Positions 1 through 10,100 of a DNA stretch of 64,000 nucleotides are shown here, in pieces. The position numbers and the translations under genes were made by a program. This stretch comes from Pontiellaceae bacterium. Its GTDB lineage: Bacteria > Verrucomicrobiota > Kiritimatiellia > Kiritimatiellales > Pontiellaceae. Below the pieces are notes generated by a model that was given only the letters and a program-made list of their open reading frames with translations, was not told the origin of the DNA and did not search any database. Within the stretch, counting starts at the first letter, position 1; every line of letters begins with the position of its first letter. The stretch spans positions 1 through 64,000 of the forward strand of contig JAFGVP010000025.1 in NCBI GenBank assembly GCA_016937945.1, written 5' to 3'.

Positions 1-426
1 AGTCGTAGATGTTGGATAAGTCATAGGTCGAAGCCTACGACGTCTACGATGATTTCAACAAGAGGTGCTATACGGAACGCTTACGATGCAGCAGATCGAC
101 CACATGATCGAAAGGCAACCCATCAGAAACCCGCCAGGTTTTTACAGCGTATACGGATTGAGCGTACGATCCGGCAACTGCGATGCTGAGCATCGTTATT
201 GCAAGAAGTGCAATTCGTTTAAGGGTGTACGCCATCAATCATGTCCTGCATTTTCACTGGCCGGTATTTTTACCTGCCGGCCCGGACCCGGTCAAGCGCG
301 GCCCCTCCCCGACCGGAGACGGGAATTGATTCACCGGCAATCCGCACTAAAAAGGGACCCGAAGGTCCCCTTTTATTCCAGAGCAGGAAGGCTGCCCCAG
401 ATACAATACCGTGTCATGCACGGCGA
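1..426. other. Gene-poor leader region
   Basis: No convincing gene is seen in the first 426 bases. Frames open on the plus strand lack a good ribosome binding site and resemble no family I know. Positions 1-50 hold short inverted repeats: GTCGTAG at 2-8 pairs with CTACGAC at 35-41, TCGTAGA at 3-9 pairs with TCTACGA at 43-49, and TAGG at 24-27 pairs with CCTA at 34-37. This could be part of a small dispersed repeat cut by the window edge. The only clear element is the terminator at 349-374. Confidence 0.5.
349..374 (-). terminator. Rho-independent terminator
   Basis: The arms AAAAAGGGACC (349-359) and GGTCCCCTTTT (364-374) pair around a 4-base CGAA loop. Read on the minus strand the stem runs into a T run. 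It lies about 50 bases past the stop of the fibronectin-III protein gene and so closes the minus-strand block. Confidence 0.8.
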
Positions 427-2595
427 TTATTCACCGGTGACCCGATAGAAGGTCTGCGCGCCCGTTGCCGGAGTCGTTACAGACTTCGTTCCATCCACGC
501 CGTTAATACCGGTTTCGAGATCGCTCCAACTGCCGGTGAGATCCTCCGACGACTGCAGGGTATAGGTTGCACCTTCTACGGCATTCCAGGAGATAACCAC
601 GTCAGACGTGTCCATCTGAATACCGAGAACAGGCACCGGAACCACCACCCCCGTGGCATCGGGAATCAGGGCAAAGGCCGCCACAATATTACCAGCGCCG
701 GCACTGAATCCGGACAGTTCAAACTTGCGGTTCTGGGGTCCTCCCACATAAGCATCCAGCGACAGCCATGCCTCGATCTGGCCACTTCCCGGTACCTGAA
801 AATAGGGCATTCCGGTTGTAGCGCTTGTATCCGCTTCCGTGTAATTGATCGGCACATCGCCCCATCCATAATAGAAGTTGGCTTTGTTTGCACCATAGAC
901 CGCCGCGTTGGTTACGTAGGGCGTATTGTTGATGAAGGCCGCCAAGTCAGCGTAGCGCACAATATCTCCATCCGCCGGATCACCTTCATACACCGCATAA
1001 TACTCGCCGCTTACGCCATCATAACTTGCCCCGTGAATCTTTTCCGATGCATCAGTCGGCTCATAGGTGCCTGTAGCCACCAGAGATCCTGCCGCCGTAC
1101 CGGCCAGGAAGGTCGAAGGACTCGTCCAGCTCAGCACATCCCCGTCCGCATCGATTCCGTAGACCGTGTTATCAGGCGAAATCGCGACCCCCTGATAGTT
1201 ACTGTAGGCCGGAATCGTGGCCAGCAGCATACCGTTGGTCAAACGGCCGGCATCAACTGTATTGAGCGCATTCGAAGCAATGGAGTTAAAGCCATAGATG
1301 GCGCCGTTGTCGGTAATAAAGAAAAGGCGGATGTCATCAATACTGGAGACCGTTCCGGAAACCTGTCCGCTGACGTCGCTTTCATTTCCCAGATTATCGA
1401 CAGCTGTAATGATATAATAATAAGTCACCCCCAGCTCAGGAGCACCGGAGGAGTAACCGGTATCGGTAATTCCGGTGGCAACGGGCTCACCGAAAGTTCC
1501 GTTTACCGTGGAGCGATATACAGAATAAGACGCAAAATCAGCTTCAGTATTGGCATCCCAGGACAACTCAAACAAGGCGCTGTTTTGTGTCAGGGCAAGA
1601 CCGGTCGGCGCATCCGGCGGAACCGTATCGGTAACGATACTGATTTCATCGGTCGTTTCCACCGATTCATTGCCTTCCGCATCCACAATCGAAATCACAT
1701 AAAAATATTCCACGCCGACAACCGAAGTCGCATCCACGTAGGAAAGCTCCGTAACGCCCGTTGCAAGAGCTGCACCATAAACGCCGCTGCTGGTGGAGCG
1801 GTAAATGTTGTATGACTCGGCCAGAATACCCGGAGTCCACTCAAGCAACACCTGGGTTACGTTGGTCAGCGTTGCCGAAACACTGGCTGGCGGAGCAGCC
1901 AGCAGGTGTGAGGCATTGAAGTACTGACCGCGCGTGACCGTTCCGCTGAACGGAACCGAAAGAGCCGCCGCAAAATTATCCGCCGGATAAGGTTCTGATG
2001 CATAATCGCCATAATCTGCAAGACCGGCCCGCCAACCGATGTTGTTGGTATCCATCATACCGAACGAAATCGAGTTATTTCCTGTCCAGTTCCATGCAGA
2101 GCCGGTTCCGGTCAGGACTTGCTGTTGCACCACCCCGTTGATGGAATAACAGATGGCACCGGCACCGCCATCGAAAGAAACCCATATCTGCGTATCCAGC
2201 CCGGCGGTTGCAGCACCCAGCGTAACCCCAAGCATGGCATCACTTCCGTCTGTATCGTCCAATGTCGGCGAGTTTGCGTTCGCGCCGCGTTTCGTGACGA
2301 AAATAAAATTTCCGTTCTTGATCATGAGCGCCGAACCATTGGAGGTCCCCCCCAGTTCGATCAGATTAACCGTGCCGGTCTGGCTGGCGGTAATATCCGC
2401 AGCCGTCGGGGTAACCTGCACCGCAAATGTCGCCCCGTTCGCCAGCGTGGGGGCGGTAACTGTCTTCATTTCGGCATTGGTACTGTCGTAGATCGCATTC
2501 CAGTCATCGAAGTCCGGAACAAGATCGCCGGCCGTCACCACCCCGGCGACCGACATCGCGAGCAAACAAATCCACCCGGTTTTTGCATTCATCAT
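427..2595 (-). CDS. Secreted fibronectin type III domain protein
   Basis: A 722-aa exported protein of unknown role. The ATG at 2595 is preferred over an upstream TTG at 2661 because GGAAAGGAAG sits just before it and the protein then begins with a clean signal peptide (MMNAKTGWICLLAMSVAGVV). Residues about 25-215 look like a LamG/concanavalin-type beta-sandwich. Two fibronectin III domains follow (roughly 230-320 and 325-415), each with the YxIYRST...YYYxIxAVDxxGNES pattern. The next ~200 residues resemble no family I know. The last ~70 residues form the YTLQSSEDLTGSW...FYRVTGE tail shared with other secreted proteins here. It is the last gene of the minus-strand glycan block and is followed by a strong terminator. 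Binding or display of glycans on the cell surface is an inference; no catalytic motif was seen. Confidence 0.8.
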   Translation of the reverse strand: MMNAKTGWICLLAMSVAGVVTAGDLVPDFDDWNAIYDSTNAEMKTVTAPTLANGATFAVQVTPTAADITASQTGTVNLIELGGTSNGSALMIKNGNFIFVTKRGANANSPTLDDTDGSDAMLGVTLGAATAGLDTQIWVSFDGGAGAICYSINGVVQQQVLTGTGSAWNWTGNNSISFGMMDTNNIGWRAGLADYGDYASEPYPADNFAAALSVPFSGTVTRGQYFNASHLLAAPPASVSATLTNVTQVLLEWTPGILAESYNIYRSTSSGVYGAALATGVTELSYVDATSVVGVEYFYVISIVDAEGNESVETTDEISIVTDTVPPDAPTGLALTQNSALFELSWDANTEADFASYSVYRSTVNGTFGEPVATGITDTGYSSGAPELGVTYYYIITAVDNLGNESDVSGQVSGTVSSIDDIRLFFITDNGAIYGFNSIASNALNTVDAGRLTNGMLLATIPAYSNYQGVAISPDNTVYGIDADGDVLSWTSPSTFLAGTAAGSLVATGTYEPTDASEKIHGASYDGVSGEYYAVYEGDPADGDIVRYADLAAFINNTPYVTNAAVYGANKANFYYGWGDVPINYTEADTSATTGMPYFQVPGSGQIEAWLSLDAYVGGPQNRKFELSGFSAGAGNIVAAFALIPDATGVVVPVPVLGIQMDTSDVVISWNAVEGATYTLQSSEDLTGSWSDLETGINGVDGTKSVTTPATGAQTFYRVTGE

Positions 2596-2766
2596 TTTTG
2601 CTTCCTTTCCTTTAACTGACTGAGAGTCATCCCTCTGTGAGAAAAAACCTGCACCAGTCAACTTTAGAAAGGTAACCCGTTCGCTACCTCACCGTCATGT
2701 CACTAAAAATATCCTCACCTCCTAGGAAAAGGCGATTTAGGCCGAAACCGGATACATAGCCGCCAT

Positions 2767-5625
2767 TTACCGATGCAGCTGATACCGATAGGTTCCCGCT
2801 GGCACGGTTTCAGAATTCCGTCCATCGGGGAACAGGATGGTTGCCGTCGTATTCGGAGGAACAACGACCTCCATCGTCACCTTCCCGTTCCGGCGCACCC
2901 AGCCGCTGGATGCCGCACCATAAGGGGTATCGAGCTTTGCTCTCGCCATATCGAGCTGGTCAATCACCAGCGGACTGACAATGAGATGCTTATACCCCGG
3001 CTGCTCCGGATCCGGCGCAAGTCCGGCAAGACGTTCATACATCCATAGTCCGATTGCACCGTAGGCATAATGATTGAAGGAGTTCATGCCGGCATCGCCG
3101 AACCCGGCGTCGTGGCTGTAGCTGTTCCAACGTTCCCACATAGTGGTTGCCCCCTGATTGATCGAGTAGAACCACGACGGATAGGTTTCGGTAAACAGCA
3201 GCTTTGCAGCCAGCTCCGGATAGCCAGCCCGATCGAGAACATCCACGATATACGGCGTCCCAAGGAATCCGGTCCGCAAATGATCCTCCGCATCGTGGAC
3301 GAGATGAACCAACCGTTTTGCGGCCCTGGACTTCTGCGGCTCCGGCAGCAGGTCAAATGCAAGAGCAATCACATACGCCGTCTGCGTTTCCGGCGCATTC
3401 TTGATCTTGCCCGAATCCTCGAAATAAAACGTTGAGAATGCGTTTTTCACGGCTTCCGACTCGGCGGCATACTGAACCGCCTTTTGGTCATGACCGAGAA
3501 TACGGGCGGAATCGGCCAGTATTTTCGCCCCGCGCGCATAATAGGCCGCCCCCAGCAGCGACGATGGAGTGTCGCCATGGCACCCGGTTCCCTGCGGATA
3601 GGGCTGGAGCCAGTCGCCAAATCCACCGATTCGGGGAAGCAGGTGATCAACCGACTCCGCCCGATACCAGCCGATCAGCTTTTCCATCATCTCAAAGTTA
3701 TCTTTCAGGACCTCGACATCCCCGCTGCGCACGTACACTTCCCATGGAACAAAGGTGGCGGCATCCATCCAGCCCGGACTGTTTTCGCCGTGGACAAGCG
3801 CCGGAATGATTTCCGGAATGGTTCCGTTGGCTTCCTGATCCAGTCGCATGTTTGCCAGCCAACTCTTCCAGAAAGCCGTGGAATCGGTGTTGAACATGGC
3901 AGTCGGACAGAACACCTGGGCATCACCTGTCCATCCCATGCGTTCATCGCGCTGCGGGCAGTCGGTTGGAACATCCACGGAATTACCCCGCCAGCCCCAC
4001 GTAATGTTGCTCTGGAGCTGATTCAGTTTTGCATGGGAGGATTCAAACGATCCCGTCTGCCGGTATTCGGAATGCATGACCACCCCTTCAACCCAGGATT
4101 TCTGCGGCCGGGCGCCGGCGGGCAGACCGGACAGCTCGACATAGCGGAATCCGTGGAACGTGAAACGGGGTTCCCATTCGATCACGCCGGATTTGGCAGG
4201 CACATAGGAGTCGGTCGATTTTGCGGTACGGTAGTTGGTCGTATAAAGCGTGCCGTCATCGTTCAGCATCTCTGCAAACCGGATCGTGATTATCCGGTTC
4301 TTTTCCACCGGCAGCTTAATACGCGCCCAGCCCACCATGTTCTGGCCCAGATCAAAAACATAGCGACCCGGAGTTGGTTCCGAGATGGCCTGAACCGGCA
4401 TCGTTTCTGTTTTATGTACAGCGAGGAACGGCTTGGGCATAAGGCGCGCCGGACCAAGTTCGTCATTCACCAGCACCGGGCCCCAGCCTTCAACCGGCTT
4501 GCGCGCATCGAAAATTTCACAGTCGTAGATGGACGAGGAGACGATTGGTCCCTGCCAGGTCCCTTCCCACTGCCGATCGGTCGCTATGATCTCCGAGCTG
4601 CCGTCGGCATAACGGATTTCCAGCTGAAGCAGAAGCTCCGCATCCTTGCCGTAATGACCGACCCGCTCTGTGCCGAACGGCAGGCGCCCGGCATACCAGC
4701 CCTTGCCCAGCATGGCATTCAGGGTGTTGTTCCCTTTTTTCAGCTGACTCGTCACATCGTAAGTCAGCGTATCAATGCGCTTATCAAAGGAAGTGAATCC
4801 GGGAACCAGCCAGTCGTTCCCGACCCGTTCGCCGTTCAGATACAGCTCGAACAATCCGCGTGCGGTAACATAAACCCGAGCACGTTCAATTTCCTTCGCA
4901 GTATCAAAAGTGCGTCTCAGCCAGCATGCCGGCTCATCGCCCTCGCGTGCCGGGAAGACCGCCTGACGATTTTCGCCAACAGCGACCGTGGACTGCGTAC
5001 CGTCGGCCAGATAGGTGACCACCAGCTCCTTGACTTCATCCTTTGCCGGGTCGCCCCCGAGTTCGTCGTTGTTCACCCGAACAGAAAAACCGGAACCCTG
5101 AACCTTCTTATGCAACAGGTCCGTCACATCCCGATTCTTTTCCGGATGAGCCTTTGATTGATAAACCGCCTTGATCAGCTCAAAATCGGATACTTTTTCC
5201 GCCACCGCGTCAACCGGCCGAATCCAGCGGGCCGACCAATCATCTTTCGAAAGAAGACCCAACTCAAAATTCGCGGTTTTGCTCCAGTCGGATACCGTTC
5301 CGTCCTGATCGCGGAATCGGACTTTCCACTCCAACCGGTCACGCGATGCCAGCGGTTTTCCGGCATAGGGCACAAAAATCGACTGATCCGACGAAATCCA
5401 CCCGCTGTCCCAAACCGGCTCCCCGGCCCGGTCGACCATTATCTGGCAGGCCGTCTGTTCTTTTACGCCGACCGGCAGCTTCCATGAAAAAGCCGGAGTG
5501 CTGTCGTGAAATCCAATCGGGTTTACAAACCCTTCGCCGACCGTCAGATCGCGCGGCCCTTCCATCGCAGTACATCCGGAAAACAAGCCCGCCATGGCGG
5601 CCATGGACAGAAACATTCTCTTCAT
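2767..5625 (-). CDS. Alpha-L-rhamnosidase, GH78, lipoprotein
   Basis: A 952-aa enzyme expected to release terminal alpha-L-rhamnose from oligosaccharides. The start at 5625 is chosen because AAAGGGG precedes it and the protein then begins with a lipoprotein signal ending in LFSGC (Cys18); a GTG at 5646 is the alternative. The order is N-terminal beta-sandwich domains, the rhamnosidase N domain with the LYLNGERVGNDWLVPGFTSF region, the six-hairpin catalytic barrel, and a C-terminal beta-sandwich. The family signature DCPQRDERMGWTGDAQ lies near residue 556, giving acidic residues near 560, 561 and 568, and a second conserved Glu occurs in TMWERW near 831. These match the acidic cluster of known GH78 enzymes. 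Length is typical. It is downstream of a GH105 gene, a pairing common in rhamnogalacturonan and ulvan degradation. Membrane anchoring implies periplasmic or surface action. Confidence 0.92.
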   Translation of the reverse strand: MKRMFLSMAAMAGLFSGCTAMEGPRDLTVGEGFVNPIGFHDSTPAFSWKLPVGVKEQTACQIMVDRAGEPVWDSGWISSDQSIFVPYAGKPLASRDRLEWKVRFRDQDGTVSDWSKTANFELGLLSKDDWSARWIRPVDAVAEKVSDFELIKAVYQSKAHPEKNRDVTDLLHKKVQGSGFSVRVNNDELGGDPAKDEVKELVVTYLADGTQSTVAVGENRQAVFPAREGDEPACWLRRTFDTAKEIERARVYVTARGLFELYLNGERVGNDWLVPGFTSFDKRIDTLTYDVTSQLKKGNNTLNAMLGKGWYAGRLPFGTERVGHYGKDAELLLQLEIRYADGSSEIIATDRQWEGTWQGPIVSSSIYDCEIFDARKPVEGWGPVLVNDELGPARLMPKPFLAVHKTETMPVQAISEPTPGRYVFDLGQNMVGWARIKLPVEKNRIITIRFAEMLNDDGTLYTTNYRTAKSTDSYVPAKSGVIEWEPRFTFHGFRYVELSGLPAGARPQKSWVEGVVMHSEYRQTGSFESSHAKLNQLQSNITWGWRGNSVDVPTDCPQRDERMGWTGDAQVFCPTAMFNTDSTAFWKSWLANMRLDQEANGTIPEIIPALVHGENSPGWMDAATFVPWEVYVRSGDVEVLKDNFEMMEKLIGWYRAESVDHLLPRIGGFGDWLQPYPQGTGCHGDTPSSLLGAAYYARGAKILADSARILGHDQKAVQYAAESEAVKNAFSTFYFEDSGKIKNAPETQTAYVIALAFDLLPEPQKSRAAKRLVHLVHDAEDHLRTGFLGTPYIVDVLDRAGYPELAAKLLFTETYPSWFYSINQGATTMWERWNSYSHDAGFGDAGMNSFNHYAYGAIGLWMYERLAGLAPDPEQPGYKHLIVSPLVIDQLDMARAKLDTPYGAASSGWVRRNGKVTMEVVVPPNTTATILFPDGRNSETVPAGTYRYQLHR

Positions 5626-5925
5626 TCGTATCCCCTTTATTATCACTCGCGAACAATCCGGTTTTACCGAATAGTGAAGCTAAACGAGTGAGCTAATCGT
5701 CGCATAATATCAGTCAGTTTACGTCTGGAAACAAAGCATCCCGGAAGGATGCGGTACCATGCACCCGTCTCGACAGCATCGGCAGAAATAAAACTGAAGC
5801 AGTACAAACCACAGCGGAAACCATACTTTTACTCGTTCGAAGGAACGATACGATCCATCAATCCGCTACTGCTGTTCTAATGCGAGATTCAAAAAGGAAA
5901 CACTTCACTTTTTTTCAGTCAGTTC

Positions 5926-7083
5926 TCAATCCACCAGCCGGTGCATCTCCGAAGCCGCCAGAAGGAAGGCCCCGACGCCAAAGTTGGCGGTGGAGTTTTT
6001 GTCGACCACCTGACCGGGAATGGCCCGCTCTCCGATCGGCTGGACATAACCGACCCGGCCGTCTTCCTGCAGCGCCACGGCCGTCAGGTATTCCCACCCT
6101 CTGAGCGCCACCGGAAGATAGGTTTCACGATCCAGATACCCGTTGTTGATGCCCCACAGATAACCGAACGTGAAGAAGGCCGTTCCGCTGGTTTCATATC
6201 CCGGCGCATGTTCCGGATCGAGCAGACTGCGGGTCCAGTAGCCACCCTCCTGCTGACAGGCTGCCAGCGACTCCGCCATCCGCGTGTAAACCTTAAGAAA
6301 CTCATCCCGATGCGGGTTATCTTTCGGCATGTCCGCCAGCACCTTGGCCAGCCCGGCAAAAACCCATCCGTCACCCCGTGCCCAGAAATCCTTCAGTCCG
6401 TTGGCCGACTTGTGGCCTGGATAGACATATTTTCCATCCCGGAAAAACAGCCCGGTTTCCTCGTCGTACATAATGCTTTTGGAATAGGCAAAATATTCGG
6501 CCAGCTTGTCGAGATATTGCTCATTGCCGGTAATCTTGTAGAGCTTGGTCATGACCGGCATCACCATGTACAGTCCGTCGGCCCACCACCAGTAATCGTT
6601 CTTATCGGTGGACATCTCATATTCCATCACCTCGCGGGCACGTTTGATATAGCGCGCCTTTTTCTCGATGTTGTAGATGTCGATATAAGTTTGAAAACAG
6701 ATCTGCCAATCGCCGAACAACACATGATCGTCCGTTTCGCCATAGTGATATTGCCAACGGGAGCGATCTGTCCCCTTGGCCCCCATCCAATCGTTGCGGT
6801 CGGCCCAGCGCTTTGAATATTTCAGATAGTCCTGTTTGCCGGTTATTTCGAAGGCGGCCATGTTTCCCGTATGATAGGCTGCGTTATCCCAGAACGCACG
6901 ACCGGGATCTTTATGCTCTTCCTGCCAATGGTCATTCACGCGGCTAATAATTGTCCGCACTTCCGCCGGAGTCGGAAGGGATTTTGCTTCCGGCCTGCCC
7001 TGCCCGAATGCACATCCGCTCATCATCACCAGCGAAAACGCCGCAATTCCACCCGGAAACATTCTCTCGTTTCCACTCTTCAT
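5926..7083 (-). CDS. Unsaturated rhamnogalacturonyl hydrolase-type enzyme, GH105/GH88
   Basis: A 385-aa predicted lipoprotein of the (alpha/alpha)6-barrel GH88/GH105 clan. These enzymes hydrolyse the unsaturated uronic acid that polysaccharide lyases leave at the non-reducing end. The start at 7083 follows GGAGAGGCGG and gives a lipoprotein signal ending at Cys24 (MMSGC). The general-acid motif WWWADGLYMVMPVM places Asp169, and AFWDNAAYHTGNMAAFEITG holds Asp66, matching the two catalytic-site aspartates of the family. A conserved FWARGDGWVFAGLAKVLADMP segment follows. The gene starts 19 bases after the stop of the 1555-aa protein and is probably co-transcribed with it. Family membership is firm; whether the natural substrate is rhamnogalacturonan- or ulvan-derived cannot be told from sequence alone. 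Confidence 0.9.
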   Translation of the reverse strand: MKSGNERMFPGGIAAFSLVMMSGCAFGQGRPEAKSLPTPAEVRTIISRVNDHWQEEHKDPGRAFWDNAAYHTGNMAAFEITGKQDYLKYSKRWADRNDWMGAKGTDRSRWQYHYGETDDHVLFGDWQICFQTYIDIYNIEKKARYIKRAREVMEYEMSTDKNDYWWWADGLYMVMPVMTKLYKITGNEQYLDKLAEYFAYSKSIMYDEETGLFFRDGKYVYPGHKSANGLKDFWARGDGWVFAGLAKVLADMPKDNPHRDEFLKVYTRMAESLAACQQEGGYWTRSLLDPEHAPGYETSGTAFFTFGYLWGINNGYLDRETYLPVALRGWEYLTAVALQEDGRVGYVQPIGERAIPGQVVDKNSTANFGVGAFLLAASEMHRLVD

Positions 7084-7102
7084 TTTGCACCGCCTCTCCA
7101 TA

Positions 7103-10100
7103 CTACTTTTCCATCAGCCGCAGTCCCATGAATCCGGCATCTGCATCTTCTACAGGAACAATGTAGATCCACTCGCGCTCTTCGAACTCTCCCAGATCAT
7201 TCAGGATGTGCATAACCACATTGTTCGTCGAAGAAAGATCATTCATCAAATCAATCGATGCCGCACCGGGCACCAACAGCATCATGCCCGGCGTTTCCTT
7301 TCGTACCGTCGCACTGAAGCTTAGATAATTATTGGTCGTCTCCGGCACGGTCCACATCAGGGCTTTGGGGAGGAGATCCTCATCCGGCACCAGCGGATCG
7401 GTTCCAAACAGCCATTCAAATGCATTCGCCACCGCATCTCCATCCGCATCGGAATCCGGCGCATCCGTTCCTGATGCAAACGCATAACCGAAGGCCCAGC
7501 CATAATAGCTGGCATCAGGTTTTACACTCAGAACACCGCTGTTTATCTCGGAGGTATCCCACCCCAAACCGAAAGCCAACTCCGGAAGATCAACCCCGGA
7601 AAAATCCATCGATGCGCTGCCCGCATGAATCAGTTCAAAACGGTCGCCCGAATCCGGCTCAGTCTGCTCCGGATCGAACGTCACCTTCAGCATACCGGAA
7701 GCAGCAAACTGCCCGCCGACATCCAGCCGGTCGTACAGCTCGGGACTGGAAAGGTCGAACTCCAGCGTCGCGCCCGCCGCCAGCGTAAAATTGCCGGCAA
7801 CATTCAACGTTCCGGCCTTCGGCACGAGTTGCGTTTCATTGAGCGGATTGCTCAGATTGGCACCGGTGGAATCGATATAGATATTGTCAACAAATCCGGC
7901 CGAGCCGGAATTGCTTCCGAGATAAAAGGTATCGATATCGCCAGCCGTCGTACTGCGGAAGACATAGCCGGACTGAATCAGGACCGGCGTCTGTCCGGCG
8001 CCGCCGGGAGAATAATAGAGCGAACTGGTATTGGCGCTGTTGTCGATAACAACCCAGAAATTGTAGAGCGTATCGAGCGATAGCGACGTCGCAGTGTTGG
8101 CATAGGCACTGTTATGAACCTCCACGATCAGGTCGGAGGGAATCCGCATGAGCGAAGCGAGGTCACTATAAGCCGCGGCGCCGGACCGTCCCAACGCGAA
8201 CAGGGTATCGCTGCCCGTTCCCGCAAAGCGGACCTGGAAAAAGAGGGTGCCGGTTCCGCCCTCGGCGGCAATCGTTCCAATCGAAGCATAGTTCATCTGG
8301 CCGCCGCTTCCGCCATAAACATAATGCAGTGCCTGCCCGGTTCCGGCATCCGCCCCGATCAATGTACTGCTCGAATCCGCGCCGCCGCCCGGGAACCCCG
8401 GAATCCAGACCGGAGCCAGCGAGGCACCGTCGGTCCCGGAGGCATAGTCATTAAAATCGTCCACCAGACTGAACGAGGTATCGGGCCCAAAAGGGAATCC
8501 CTTGTCTCCAATGCTCACCACGGAGCCCGACTGGGCGGTAAGGCTCGCAACACTGCCGCCGCCGCTGAGCGTGGCACTGTTGCCGACCGAGACGGCTCCG
8601 GCGCCTGCCGTTCCGTTCACAACCAGCTCGCCGCCGGAAACGGTGGTGGTACCGCTGTACGTATTACGGTTATCAAGCAGCAGGCGTCCGGCGCCGGACT
8701 TGATCACATTTACCGTGTCCGCACTGCCGTTTCCAATGATGCCCGACAACCTCGTATCGCCGGTGCCCTGAAAGGTGAAGGTCCGGGTTCCGGTTGCTCC
8801 CGAACTGAGCAGACCATCCAGTTCCAGCGTACCGGCATCGGACTGAAGGATATAATAGGAACCGCCGGAATGAATGGTAACACCGCCATACAGCACATTT
8901 TCGCCGGCCATGTTTCGGATAGCCGCGATGCTGACGTTACGACCGCTGAGCTCGACCGCCGCCGGAGAGATCACATCGCCGTGCATAGATCCGTCAAGCT
9001 GAAGCGTTGAGTAACCGCTGTTGTTGTTGCGGATCACCACCGAATCCACGTTGGCCAATGCCGAAGAATAAGCCGCACGCACCGAGCCGCCGCTGCCACT
9101 GGTAAGACTCGTATCGATGTAGACCGTGCCGGACAATGAACTCGCGCCGGCCAGCACCAGCGTCCCCGCCCCGCTCTTGGAAAACCCGTTGGAGCCGGAA
9201 AGGGACGCTTCAATGGTGGCGGTGTTGCCGACCACGATCGACGGACTGCCGGCAGTTCCGGCATCAAGCGTCAGGACGCCGCCGCCATCGGCGATCGTCC
9301 ACGACTGGCTGCCGGAGGTATCGCCGAACTTAAGCGATCCCAGCTCATGCGAGCTGTCGAGGGCAACCGTCCGGTTCGCCGTAATATTGATAGTGCTGAA
9401 ATCCGCCGCATATCCTGCTCCGTTTGCAGGAAGATTTCCGCTCCATTTTACGGCATCACTCCAAAGGCCGTCGCTGTCGGCCGTCCACGTGCCGTCACCG
9501 AGCACATACGGAAGATCGATGCTCAGGGTGAAATAGCGGCGTTCACCGAGCGAATCGAGCGCACGCACCGTAAAGAGCTGTGGGCCGTCCACGTCATATC
9601 CAGGCATTCCCGACAGGGTTCCGTCCGTGTCAATCGTCAGCCAGGCGGGTCCGTATATTTTCACATAGGTGATGGATTCCGCATCCGGGTCCGAAGCAAC
9701 ACCGGCCACGCTTCCGCTGTAGGCCACGCCCTGTTCCGCGGGCGTCGCAACCACCAGATTGGTGCTGAGCTGCATCTGCATCGTGTTGTTCATCATTGAT
9801 GCAATGTCCGCCTGCGTCATGGCATAGTTTGCAATCTGCACCTCATCCAGCCTGCCGGAAAAGAGCGGATCGGTGGACCACTGGCTTTTGCCGAGATAGT
9901 TATAGCCCGTGCCGGACAGTGCAGAAACCGAGATCGTGCCGGAGGCCTGCTGTACGCCGTTTAGATAGAGTTTTGCGGTCGTGCCCGACATCGTGACCGC
10001 CACATGCTGCCAGCTTCCCGACGGCAGGGCCGACGAGGCCGTCACCCAGCTGGTACTGCCGCCGTTACGCAGCCCGAATCCCAGTTTTCCACCGGTGCTT

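Noticed and set aside
65-448. Possible small protein with several Cys near the window start
   Set aside because: No ribosome site or family match, and it runs through the terminator hairpin at 349-374.
241-1815. Long plus-strand open frame of 524 codons
   Set aside because: It is antisense to the fibronectin-III protein gene, whose frame has a signal peptide, ribosome site and recognised domains. The plus-strand product has no domain and looks like a reading shadow.
3484-5157. Plus-strand open frame of 557 codons
   Set aside because: Antisense to the GH78 rhamnosidase, whose catalytic motifs are unmistakable.
5736-5752. GCATCC...GGATGC hairpin upstream of the GH78 gene
   Set aside because: Short perfect stem but no T run and no partner sites; not enough to call a regulatory element.
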